Assembly: GCF_014898815.1 (NCBI RefSeq)
Contig: NW_026515539.1
Coordinates: forward strand, 1,488,001 to 1,552,000
Reading direction: 5' to 3'
DNA length: 64,000 nucleotides
Source: Panonychus citri
Lineage: Eukaryota > Arthropoda > Arachnida > Trombidiformes > Tetranychidae
The notes beneath the pieces are model-generated. The model made no database searches and was not told the origin of the DNA. It saw only the letters and a list, made by a program, of their open reading frames with translations. Both the position numbers and the translations under genes were made by a program. Position 1 is the first letter of the stretch. The number at the start of each line of letters is the position of its first letter. This document shows, in pieces, positions 25,201 through 37,017 of the stretch.

Positions 25201-28200
25201 TCAGTTTTCATTCAGAATATTATTTTTTTTCATTGATTTCCATTGAATCTCATTCACATGGAACCAGGAATGTAACTCAAAGGGTCTTCAGGGTGATGGA
25301 GATATATTTCATCATCCAGAATTATCGTCATTAGTTGAACAATCAGTTAATTATGATGATGATAAATAAACAAAGTTCTGGCTCTGAGTTTGTTGTTATT
25401 ATCACAAAGGGATTGAACTGAAAAGTGAAAAATTGTTGAACCAAAGATTAACTTTTTCAATTGGAAAAAAAGTGAAATAAGTTTTGTTAGAAATTAGTTT
25501 TTATTATCAACCTTAATCCGGTTCGTTGATTATAATCAACAATTTTTTTTTTCTCTCTCTATTAACAATCGTACAACAATTACAATTGTTGGTTGACAAA
25601 AGTGTTGCGGTCAATCATCATCATCATTTGATAATCATGATAACATATTGATCACAATTAAATGATAATCACAACTTGAAATCTTAATCCATGTTGAACA
25701 ATGTTGATAATCAATCAATTGTGTTAAGTTTTTGGTAAATAATCAAAATTTTGATGTAGTTGTAATATCAAGCAATCAATAAGTCAGATAATTCCTTAAT
25801 TGTGATTTAAATTGTTGTTGTTGTTGTTGTTGGCATGATGACTTAGTAATGCTGAGAAAACTGTGTTAGTATATTAACTTGATTAACAATTAACACTAAC
25901 CATATGTTGGTGTGTTTAATGTTAATCAATTGTAGGTTTGTACTCCTACAATTTAGTAGCTCTGGGTGGGTGTTACAATCGTTAATCAGTGATTAGGTTA
26001 CCATAATTTAACATTTAATAGTAAACAATTAAGATGCCAGGTTATTGATATGCACAGAGTATGTTGATCTGATTGTTGAACTTTAATTGTTTACATTTCC
26101 CTATTAAAAGAGTTAAAATTTGCTACTAAATTTAGTTGATTAAATTGTCAGATTTTATCAATCTCGAAATTACCAACCAATTAAATGATTAGAAATGTTC
26201 ACGTTCAAACAATTAAACAGTTTTATTGATTGTTTAACTTTCCAGACATCAGAAATTTAATTAAGCTAATTGGTTGATTGTTTGATTGTTACATTGATTA
26301 ACTTTTCTTCATCAAGTATACTGATCACTTTTACTTTCATATCTTCATTTGAAACTGATCAAAGTCTAAATTGTTGATTAACATTGTAATCAATGAATTT
26401 TAGACTGAATGTTAATCATTTTATCTGTTAAATTGTAAATTAAATTAACAATCACCAACAATCAGTGAGTAACTGTTAATTGGCAAGTAACTGGACTTGT
26501 TAAACTAACATTTAAATTGTTAATTCTTAAATTGTTTAGCCTCAATTTATTTAATTCTAGATCATCATCATCTAAATCACTCTCATCATCAACTAACTAA
26601 CAGCAACAATTTAATGTAAACAAAATTAATCAAAACAAGTTTTCACAATTAGTTAACCCAATTGCAAAATAAAAACCAGAAACTAAATTAACTTTTATAT
26701 ACTAAATCTGAAATAATCCTAATCCAACAACAACAACAATCAACTAATCATGTTTAACCATTTACAATTTATTATTGTGTATGTGTGACCAAACCTGATA
26801 ATCAATTGATTGTGAAAACATGGATGATAACAATTAATTGATTAATGTCCAGTCTTGCAATTGAGAAATGAAATGATTGCAACTAATTAGTTGATCATCA
26901 CAAAAATAAGTGAAAAAAACGTTTAATTGCTTGAAGCTAAATCATGATAATCATTTTCATTATTAATCTTCCTCATCATCTTAAACTTTTCCAGTTTGAT
27001 TACAATTAACTAATTGTTATAATCTAACCCATTTTAATTTAGCTTTTGTTTTTTTTTCTTTACGAAACAAAAGTTACCTTCAATGTATTTACAATAAGTT
27101 GACCTGAATCTTAATGTTTCTTGATTAATCATGATTTAAGTTAAACAATTTAGCTAATGGTGATGGTTAATCAACAATTAAAACTAATCAAAAGACTCAT
27201 AATCAAAAGGAAACAATTAGTTTAAATAAAAACAAAAATCCAAAGATGAAAAGTTTTCCCAAACTTTTTGTTTTCTGATCAACAAAAACAATGACGAAAG
27301 TTAAGCTTAACAACAATTAACTTTTACCATTTTCAAATCACAATTAATTAAATATATTCAAATTCAATTAACAAGGAATAAAGAAAAAGATTTGACAATT
27401 AAATAATTAATTAAATTATATGAGAAATACAACTAAGGTTAAATATCATTTGGATACGAAATTAAGAAAAGAAAAAAAAATTTTTTCGTTCTAATCTAAA
27501 TCCAATCGAATTGGTTTCAAGAACCAAATCAACCGATGATTAAATAAATCACTGTCATCGTATTTAATTAATTAACTAATAACTTTTTGTAAATATATAT
27601 TGAATTACATCAAGAGTGAAGAAAAATTTAAACTGGATTAAGTAAATCACTCAGTTAATTATCATTGCTTGTAGCTGATGAATATCAATGTGAATCAATG
27701 GTTAACTTGTAATAAGAATTTAATTTTTTTTCAGAAATTTAACTGAAAAAATTGAATTTAATTCTGTTTTCAGAGTGCTGGGGACCATTTAAACTACCCT
27801 GAGGTGGTAATCATCATCATTATAAACGTCATCATGACCATTAGCACCAATAGTAACCATTTAGAAACGGGAGTTGGCCTCAGGCGGTGAACTTTTTTAC
27901 CTGATCAAGCGAAACGATTATGATTATGGTGATGATGATGATCCTGATGATGAAGACAGAAAATTATCATGAAACAAGAAATTATCCCAATAATAATAAA
28001 GAGGCAAGGACATTATTAAATTATCATGTTTCTCAAAAAGTTCTGAGTCTTTAAGGTGGAAATTACTCAAGGCTCCATGAAAGAAAAGGTAAATTCAAGG
28101 TGAACTTTTTTTCTCTCCCTCTTGTAAAACTTTTCTAAACTTCAATTCAACCTCATGATTAGAAATCCATGAATTTATCATCCATTTTCATGGAAAAGCA

Positions 28201-28210
28201 AACAGGTATA
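22250..28210. other. Gene desert, part 3
   Basis: AT-rich with no gene recognised. 22360-22460 is a pyrimidine-rich patch. 27770-27910 is a GC-richer island carrying CCTGAGG and GCCTCAGGC motifs. The remainder is A/T words and TAATTGTT-type repeats. Confidence 0.5.
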
Positions 28211-29319
28211 TGCACTTATCATTATTATCTCATATTCACTTGTTGGACAATATCAGAGAACTCAGAATCATGAAAGAGAAATTCAATTTGATTGTAAGAG
28301 TAAAATTTTTCGAAAAAGTTTCTTTTTTGATCTCCGATTTTTCAATCAATCGATTGCCAATCATTTCTTTTTATATGATTATTCACATTTCAAGTTATCG
28401 ATGAAAAGAAAAAGTTTTATTTCGAATTTTTTTTTCCAACTAATCATTCGTGTATCATGTGGATTCAGTTAATTAACAATTTAGGATTTTTCAATCTTCC
28501 GTAATTTGATATTTAACTTGATCCACAACAATCAACAGGTTGATTATCATTGAAATCAAAACTTTTGGGTGATTTGATTGATTATCAACTTTTTTTTCAA
28601 TTTCTATCAAATTAAAAGCTTTAAATCATCGTTGTTGATTTAAATAAATTAGCAGCAATTTGATGGGAAAAATTTGATTTCACTCAAGGTAAATTGTAAA
28701 CAATCAAGGTTAGAAATCAATTCAACTTTAATCAATTGTTTATTAATCATCTTAAATCTTGTTTGACTGATTGTAATAATTAAAAGCCCAAAAAAAACAG
28801 CAACAATTAAATTGTGATTTAAATCAATTACATGGTAAAGTTAAACACAATCAAAAAAAAATAAATAATTGATTAGACTAATCAAATCAAATTAAATGTA
28901 ATCCAATATTTAAAAGGTGGTAATTAAAGCATTTAAAGGTCCCAAGGTTGATTGATTAGTTTAAATTGTTAACAATTAATCAACAATCTTGATAATAAGT
29001 AACAAAGAAACATGAATGAAAAAAACCAAACTAATTTAAAGGTTTGGTTTGTATCATAGATTATGATTAATATAGTTGATTTAGGATTTAATTACAGCAA
29101 TCAGTTAATTGTTTCGTCCGTTGAGAGTCTAAGGTAAAAGTGATTAATTAGCTAATTATCAAATTAATTAACTTGAAAGTGATTATGACAAACTGATTAC
29201 ATAAGAAAATGATCAACAATATCCAAGGAGATTCAAGGGAAGAAAAGTTTGATTAAGTTTATTGTTAATAAATTGTTGATTTATAACCTTTGACAATAAG
29301 TGATAAAATCAATTGTTAA

Positions 29320-29335
29320 CCTGACCCAGGTCAGG
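29320..29335. promoter_or_regulatory. Everted nuclear-receptor half-sites with adjacent CAGGTG
   Basis: CCTGACC (29320-29326) and GGTCAGG (29329-29335) are exact reverse complements around CA. TGACCC/AGGTCA resembles nuclear-receptor half-sites in everted order. CAGGTG directly follows. Candidate enhancer element only. Confidence 0.3.
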
Positions 29336-32130
29336 TGGATACCCCATGGGAACCAATGTACCCTGTAACTAAACTTAATCTACCTGTGATAATAAAGGTA
29401 AATCAATTGTTCGGGTTTGAGAAAAAAAGTTTTCTGGTTTTTTTCGGGTTTTTTTTGGGTTCGATGTTTTTTTCTGATTGTTATCAATCTAATTGTAGTC
29501 ACTGATTGTTACAAAAAGCAACAATTTAAATCCATTGGTAACTTTTGAATACAACAATCATAATAAAAGGTTTGAACGTCTTAACAATTTCATTCAATTG
29601 TTGCTGATTTACCAAGTAAATTGTTATTCAAAGATACATGATAAACTAAATTATAATTCAATGGCTCTCATATTATTATTATGATTATCAACTTTATGTT
29701 AATTGTTGTGTTTGATTTAATACAATTTTAAGATTATCATTATAATGATGTTTCATTGAGATAGTTGATTGTTAATCGTTGATTACATGAATGACCATCT
29801 AAACAGTAATCAAATCTAAACAAAAAGAATAGACAATTTTTACCTAGATTATTAATTGTTAGGGATAATTAAAGTGATCTCAAGTTTCATCAACTAATTA
29901 TTAACGATTTTTTCCTTCTATTATCATTAAAATGATTAAATCATTTTCAAATGATTGCATATTGTACACACATGATTCGAAGCTTATCAACTATGGAAAA
30001 GACTGGAATTAACATTGATATAAATTAAATTCTATTTGATAATTACAATTAACTGACCGTTTTCCTCTCATCATTTTTTACCCTCTTTCCAATAGTAACA
30101 ATATAAACTCTCACTCTCTTACCAACCGTTTACAATCTCGATACGGATCAATGTTACTTTCTCCTTCGGTTTGTTTCCTTTTTCCTCCCCACCTCCTCCT
30201 TCACTTTTCCCTCTTTCCTCCTCTTCCATCATCGCTCGCAAGGCTTCAAAGCACATTCGCGCATTGACCTTAAATTATATGGAAGAAGAAGAAGAAGAAG
30301 TGAAAGAAAAAAACACGACAAAATACTTTTCCAAGCGAAGTGAACACATTGGTACAAAATGGAAGCCATTTGTTACCCTGAAGCCAAAAGATTTTCAATA
30401 TCGTCACTGGGCCATAGGTTTCATTATTTGTTTCCACCTTCCAAGATTCCCCCTTGTGTACACACTAAATGTTCAATCTCAACGGAGATTGAGACAGAGA
30501 GAGAGAGTGGGTAACATGATCCACCATGAGGTTGCATAAGGTAATAAACTGAATACAAGGAGATTTAGACTTGTCGGTAAAGAAGAAGCCATTGTCATCA
30601 TTTCTTTTCTCTTTCTTTTCTTTCATTTTGTTTTTCTTGCCTCTTTTTTGTCACTACATTTTCAAGGTAAAATCCTATGTGAGTCCTCGTAGTGTAAGTT
30701 TTACCTTTGGTCTTGTTTTTTTTTCAAGATGATGAAGGTGAAAAGAGAGTGAGACACAAAGAGCTGAAAGCTACAGATTAAGCTGCATAGACACACTCAC
30801 ATATGCTAACCAGGTTTAGATGTTGTTTTTGTTGTAGATGATGATGGCGATGATGTCCTTAAAATAGCATCTAAAGCATCAGAGAGAGAGAGAGAGAGAA
30901 AGAGAGAGGAAAAGGTCCATATGACTTTAGAGGGAAGAAAGAGAAAAAAAATATTGTATTAGCAATCAGTATTCTGGAATCTATTCCAAGCACATATTAC
31001 CTTATATGTAGTGTTTTTTTTGGCTTCAACCCAATTCGATGTACACAAAAAAAGTACCAACATCACCTTTTACCAAAGCCTGAAAAGGAGTTGACTATCT
31101 GCCACCATCATCATCACCATCTTCATCCTCTGCCCTCTAACCTCAACCCTCGTCATAAACATTATCATAATAAAAGCTAATTGAACAAAAGCTCAATGAG
31201 TTTCTACCGACATCTAATCCTTTTCATAATCATATTGTTACTTTTTTTTGCTCTTCCTTGAGATTAGCCATCTAAATCTTTCTAGTTTATGGAATTAAAA
31301 CAAAAACAACATTCTCATCATCATCTTTATCTTCATCCTCATTACCCTCATCCTTTTGCGATGACCGGAAAAAGGTTCTGGCCTTAAAATGGATCCGTGA
31401 ATGGTTAGTGTTTGGACCCTCTTTCAGATCAACATTCAATTAGAATCCCTTGAGAAACTTTTAGCTTGACCTCTAAACGGACCTTTCACTTTCACTCAGC
31501 AACGTTGATACACCAATAAATTATCATCAATTGATTGCTCAGTTAATTAGATTAAAACTAATTGTTCCAATCGCCTTTCCAATCCGCATCCATATGGTTT
31601 AGTTAATTGTTAATTTGCACACAAACAAAATACTTTTGATTTATTATCACATTTTTATGAGCATCTTAATTTTTAATTGCAAATACATAATAATTAGTAT
31701 CTATTAATTGTAATACTCTCAACAATTAACAAGAAAATCCCATAACTAAATTAGATATAAATTATAATTTTGAAACAAAGCAAATTGATTGATGAAAATT
31801 TTACTTTTTCTCAATATTTTTTTTTTTGGTGAACTGATTTGATTCATTTGAATTGTTAAATCAATCAAGTAAAACAATCAACTGATCAAGTAACCAAGTA
31901 ATCAAGAGTAAGGAAAAAAAGTTAATCAGTGAATCAACAATTACAATTTGCTGGCAATCAAATAGGAAGAAAAAAAAATCTTAATTCTGAAGTTCATTGA
32001 ATTTCATTCATTCAGTTAATTTACTCGACATGGTAAATGATTAATAAATCATTTTGGGTGTTGACCAAGTTATCATGTTGATCATCAACAATTTACCGTT
32101 CAAGTTAATTTAATGTAAATCATTTTGAAA

Positions 32131-32160
32131 GTTCACAATCAATTTAAATTGATTGTGAAC
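32131..32160. repeat. Perfect 30-bp palindrome
   Basis: The left arm GTTCACAATCAATTT (32131-32145) is the exact reverse complement of 32146-32160, with no spacer. The flanking bases do not extend it. It lies in the gene desert. Confidence 0.95.
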
Positions 32161-34901
32161 ATGAAACAAAAAACCATTACCATGAAAAGAAAAACATTCC
32201 CATAGGCAAAGACAATCAAATGTAAATCTAATAGTTTGATGTATTTCCATAGGATGTTGTTGTTTATGGAGATGATGATGAGGATGAGGATGATAACATC
32301 AGGGCCGGAAAAGGAAACGGAAACCTAAATATTGACTAAATTAAGAATTGAAGAAATTTGTAAACTGATTCACGTTTGAACATATTTATTACATGGAGTT
32401 GATAATATGTTAATCCTTTGTTTTCATTGGCATGATTATCGTTTAGGTGATAATCTGATTATATGAAATTATGGTGAGAGCGGGAAAAAAAGTATTCAAC
32501 TTGAACTTATCAACACTTGATCCATGTGCTTGTGTCAGTGTGGGATTAATAAGAGTGGGAAATTTATTCCAAGGGCATCATGATTATGGTGGAAAATGTT
32601 ATGAATTATAATTCAGGTTAATTCTGGTTGAATTTTTTTTTCCCTCGATGAAGAAAAATTTTTTGACTGAATAGTAAATGTAAGGTAACCTTGGGCTTTT
32701 CAAGTATCCTGAATGGTGTTTGAACTTTTCTGATTGTTAATGATTTTTGATGATGAATTATTGCCAACAATTAAACATCATCATGGTGAAGATCAGGATG
32801 AAGATGAGGAAAATTATGCTGACAGTTGATTGTTTCTTTTTTTTTTGGTTAGTTTGAGATGGATAGATGATGATGGAAGATGAGGAAAGAAATTGTTGTA
32901 ATGGAAAAAGATGATTCTCTTGATGAAGATGATGATGAGTGGGAGGTAAGGGTGGGGTAGAGAGATACATGGATGAGTGTTATGGATAATTACGGAACTG
33001 AATTGTATCTTTCTTCAACTCTCAATTTCGAATATAAGTTGGAATCAAGTTGAGAGGAGGAAGAAGAAGAAGAAGAAGAAAAAAAATCTATGTTAATAGA
33101 AATAGAAAAATAAACAAACGAATAAAAGAAAAGTTCAATCTTTCGAATAAGTTGGAAATTCTATAATTCTAAAAGTAATTTACCAGGATGAAGATAAAGA
33201 TGATCAACATTATCAATGATTCTCATTTGAGGTCAAAGGGGGAAGCGGAAGAAGAAAAGGACAAAGAGAGAAAGAAAGTAACAAAGAGATTGGAAACTTC
33301 GTTCAGTTCAAAAGGTAACGATTTCGAAAGTGATGATAAAACGAAGACAGAGAAATAATAAGAGAGAGAGAGAGACCATGATGATGATGATGATAACCAG
33401 GGGAAAGAATATCATCATTCAGTTGCCTAGGAAGTTGAATGAACTCTGACTGGGAAGGTTTCATCTGAGAGTAAGAACCTTTCTATGAAATAGAAGGCAA
33501 AAATAATCGATTCTCATATTCTGGTTATTCAGCATTTCATCATGTTGATCGTATAAAAATTTGCTCCATTTTTCGTGCAACATCATCCTACCATTACAAT
33601 TTACCTTTGCAATCAAAATCTTGTATCTTCCTTATCATCATCATCATCCTTTTACTCCCTTCATCTTTGCTTCCTATTTTTATCCCTTTTTTTCATGTAA
33701 CTTCATCTTCATGAACACCATGAACATCATCATCATCATTATTATTATTAAGATGATCAATAGATTATCATCTTTTTCCCCCTCTGATTACCTTGATCAT
33801 CATAATTACTGTGATCAAAATGAATCAGATGATAATCAACTGATCATCATCATTATCTTATTAACAATCTGATTATTATTTTCATTTCCTTTACTCTTAA
33901 CATACACTTGAACACCACACCTCATATATTACAATTAATTAATTTTAAATGATTCTGTTGATTATTATTATCATGATTATGTTTTAGGATGATGATGGAA
34001 ACACTTATTACAATCAAATCTTAATGTTTGGCTCACCTACTTTTAATTATAATCAATTTTAATCATGTTTTGTATTGTATCATTTTTGAACAATCGGTTT
34101 TCATTTACTAACAATACACTTATATTCAAATTTCAATCAATTTAATCATTATCATCTTTAGCTTAATTGTTCAAAGGTAATTTTATATAGCTAGGATGGC
34201 AATTTAATTCAGTAATTAAAATGATTAATGATTACTATTAAAGATAAAAGTTTCTTTCATCATTTGGTTAACTTAATTGTTGAAATAGTTTCTCAATCTT
34301 TATTGAGTTTTGCTAATTTTTTTACCACTTTGATTGTTAAAATTAAATCGTAATGTGATCATCAGATTGATTGTGATCTTTTATCATAATTTAATTTGAT
34401 CTAAAGTTAATTGTTGTACTTATCAAGTGTTAATCAAATGAGAGAAAAAAATATTTTTTTCTTATTTTATTTATAAAAGGAAATGAGTTTAAGAAAAAAA
34501 AACTGAGAAATTGATTGATTGATATGAAGAAAAAAAAGTTTGAACAATTTGATTGATGGATAAAATTTACTGTTCTCGATCAAACAATCAAATCAAAATC
34601 GAATCAAATTTAATTCAAACAATTGGATTAAAATTTTGTTCGAGCAACTAGTGACATCTATTGACGAGAAAAGAAACAACTTTGAGTTAACCTCGAAAAT
34701 TGAAATTCTATTAATTAATGTTAATTGTTAATTAATACTTGAAATGGACAATTTAAAATTAGAATTAAAATGGAGAAGAAAAAACAATCATATTCGTTGA
34801 TTAAATTCTGTACAATTAGAACTTTTGAACATTCATTTTACAAGATTTTCTTTTTCTTTGATCTTCTTTTGTTCTCAATTCTTATTGAGTAAATTGTTCC
34901 A

Positions 34902-35084
34902 ATCGATGAGAAATTAAATCATCGAAAATTGTTTAATCATCGATGGTGATGATTGGAGTCATTTCGATATGAAATTAAAGTCCGATGTGAAATCGATCAC
35001 ATCGATAATGTTCATCGATGTAACGATACAGTTCGATAAGTGTTATCGATGAGTATCGGTTATTATCGATGGAATTGAATCGAT
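34902..35084. promoter_or_regulatory. ATCGAT (DRE/BEAF-like) cluster
   Basis: Nine ATCGAT hexamers start at 34902, 34939, 34992, 35001, 35014, 35045, 35065 and 35079 with near-matches between them (eight exact, plus TTTCGATA, ACGATA and TTCGATAA variants). At this base composition fewer than one is expected in 183 nt. ATCGAT/CGATA are cores of Drosophila DREF and BEAF-32 sites, which mark housekeeping promoters and insulators. The cluster is about 0.8 kb upstream of the next gene. Function is inferred. Confidence 0.55.
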
Positions 35085-35847
35085 CACAATTGACTTTTTC
35101 TAAATTGATGTTCCATCAAGAGAATGAAGAAAACGATAATTAAGTTAATTGTTGCTTCGTGTTCATTGAAAGTTTAACGAACTGAAAGTGACTGCGAATA
35201 TGGAAATGATAACGATCGCTAATTTAGTAACAATTTGTTTCTGACATTGAAATTAATCAACAAATGATCATCATGTCTTCATGTTTTCAAGTCAATTTTT
35301 CACATTCGAAAGGTAATTAACTTAATTATCATGTTGATTAGTTAACATGATTGATTCGGTTCGATGAAAATAAAGATCATCAATCGCGATTTAATTTCAC
35401 TCTCCCGCCTCTTTGTTTGAACGGGCTGATGATTACCAATTCTCATTATGATTATAACAATTAACTTTTCCACTAAATTGTTAATATATTGATGAGATTA
35501 CAATTTATTCAAATAATAATTGATCAGTTGATGTAAAAACTTTTCCCAATCAAGATCACAATCTATTGATTTAGTTTCGATTTGTTTTTTTCTCTTGTTA
35601 ATTGTGAACAAATTTCCTTTGGTTATCAGTTTTCCCCTCTAATTGCTTTATATAATTTACTATAAACAATTAAGCTGATTCTCTGATTGTAAAGTTATCT
35701 TTGAATAATTAGACAGATTAATCAGCTTAATTATTCAACTTATGTTACTACTAATACTTTCACTTTGATAATCATCAATTTGAGTTTTAGTTTGTCCAAA
35801 TAATCAACTAATTGCAACAGTTATCACAGAGAATTAAAGTTTCCAGG

Positions 35848-36324
35848 ATGAAACAATTAACTGTGATGAACTTTTTTGGTAAATCTTTGATCAAATTTAT
35901 CGGATTATGGTTAACAATCAGTGGAATTGATTGTCTGAAGCTCATTGAAAGTGATCCAGAGCCTAATCCATCACTAGATTCATCAACTGGATTAAAATTA
36001 ACTTTGAATGGATTAGTGAGACAATTAAGTGATCGAGAGATAATTAAATCGCTAATTAATGGTCGACAAACAGCTTCACCTCGACTAACACTCGATTTCC
36101 TTGCCGATCCAGCGTTATTCGTGTCCATATTACATACACTCGAAGTGGCCTATTGGTCGATGCCACTTGGTTTCCTTTTAATGCCAATAATTAATTTTTT
36201 CCGAATGCCAAACAAACGCCGACAATTAAAAACTCGTTGGTTATTATTGGCACGATCATTAAAACGCTCGGATTTAAATCGATATCAAGAGCGCTTATTG
36301 AAAGGATACGAAAAGTACAATTAA
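35848..36324 (+). CDS. Unrecognised small secreted or membrane-anchored protein, single exon
   Basis: From ATG 35848-35850 the open frame encodes 158 residues. A second in-frame ATG at 35866 would also keep the leader. Residues about 7-28 form a hydrophobic leader (MNFFGKSLIKFIGLWLTISG) ending in IDC, consistent with a signal peptide. The middle is hydrophilic with predicted helix. A hydrophobic stretch at about residues 89-118 (LFVSILHTLEVAYWSMPLGF, then LMPIINFF) could be a membrane-associated helix. The tail is Lys/Arg/Leu-rich. AATAAA is at 36365-36370, 41 nt after the stop. The codon pattern and composition look coding, unlike the open frames in the desert. I do not recognise the family. 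Extra 5' exons cannot be excluded. Confidence 0.6.
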   Translation: MKQLTVMNFFGKSLIKFIGLWLTISGIDCLKLIESDPEPNPSLDSSTGLKLTLNGLVRQLSDREIIKSLINGRQTASPRLTLDFLADPALFVSILHTLEVAYWSMPLGFLLMPIINFFRMPNKRRQLKTRWLLLARSLKRSDLNRYQERLLKGYEKYN

Positions 36325-37017
36325 CTTTGATTATAAACAATTAAATCATTCATCACATAGAGTAAATAAAATACATGAATTCATTTGTTAATTGTCCAAA
36401 AATTTCATCCCATTCATTGACAATCAAAAAATTAATTGATCGTTTTCGAGAAGATTAATTGATTTATATAAAAATCAGTTTCAGTTGCAACAATTAGACC
36501 CACAAGAGCTTCAGAACAATTAAAAAAAACAATTCAATCAAAAATTCATTCAGTTTGATTGATGCTATTTACTAATTGCTAAAATTTTTCTAATCAATTT
36601 CGGTCAACAAATTAAACTTACAAATTAATTTTTCCTACAAACAAAAAACAGGAAATTCGAATTCAAACATAATAAATTCTAAAAACATCAAATCAATTCA
36701 AATCAAATCGTTAATCACCTTAATTTTTTTCTCATCGATATCTCACTTGATTAACATGAAAATGAAAATTTCGACAATTTAACTTTTCGGTTCGAATTCA
36801 AATTTCCCTCCTTTCGCTGATCTGGTGGTACAATTTTCCTCCATCGGAGGCGCTACAGAGTCGCAATCATTTTCTATTAAATTTTCAATCAAACAATTTG
36901 ACTCTTTCTCGCAGTTAATTATATAATTAATTCAATTCCAATTTGAATCCTTTTCCGATCAGTTTTTTTATTATTGTATTCCAAGTTGATATTTAGTTGG
37001 CAATTCTTGAATTTACC
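36325..37017. other. Intergenic region before the TyrRS pair
   Basis: AT-rich. A GC-richer spot at 36835-36866 has a small stem (CCTCC-ATC-GGAGG), which may be a promoter or 5' leader of the first TyrRS gene. TTTAG/TTGG at 36996 resembles a splice acceptor feeding the open frame that continues into ATG 37018, so an upstream noncoding exon is possible. Confidence 0.4.

Larger units (their letters stand above)
28210..35847. other. Gene desert, part 4, up to the small secreted-protein gene
   Basis: No gene recognised. It contains an inverted nuclear-receptor-like half-site pair at 29320-29335, an open frame at 30171-30539 that I do not trust, a GA tract near 30884, a perfect 30-bp palindrome at 32131-32160, and a dense ATCGAT cluster at 34902-35084. 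Confidence 0.5.

Noticed and set aside
30171..30539. 122-codon open frame with Pro/Ser then Glu runs
   Set aside because: Low-complexity start and GAA repeat, no family recognised, no supported exon structure; could be part of a noncoding RNA.
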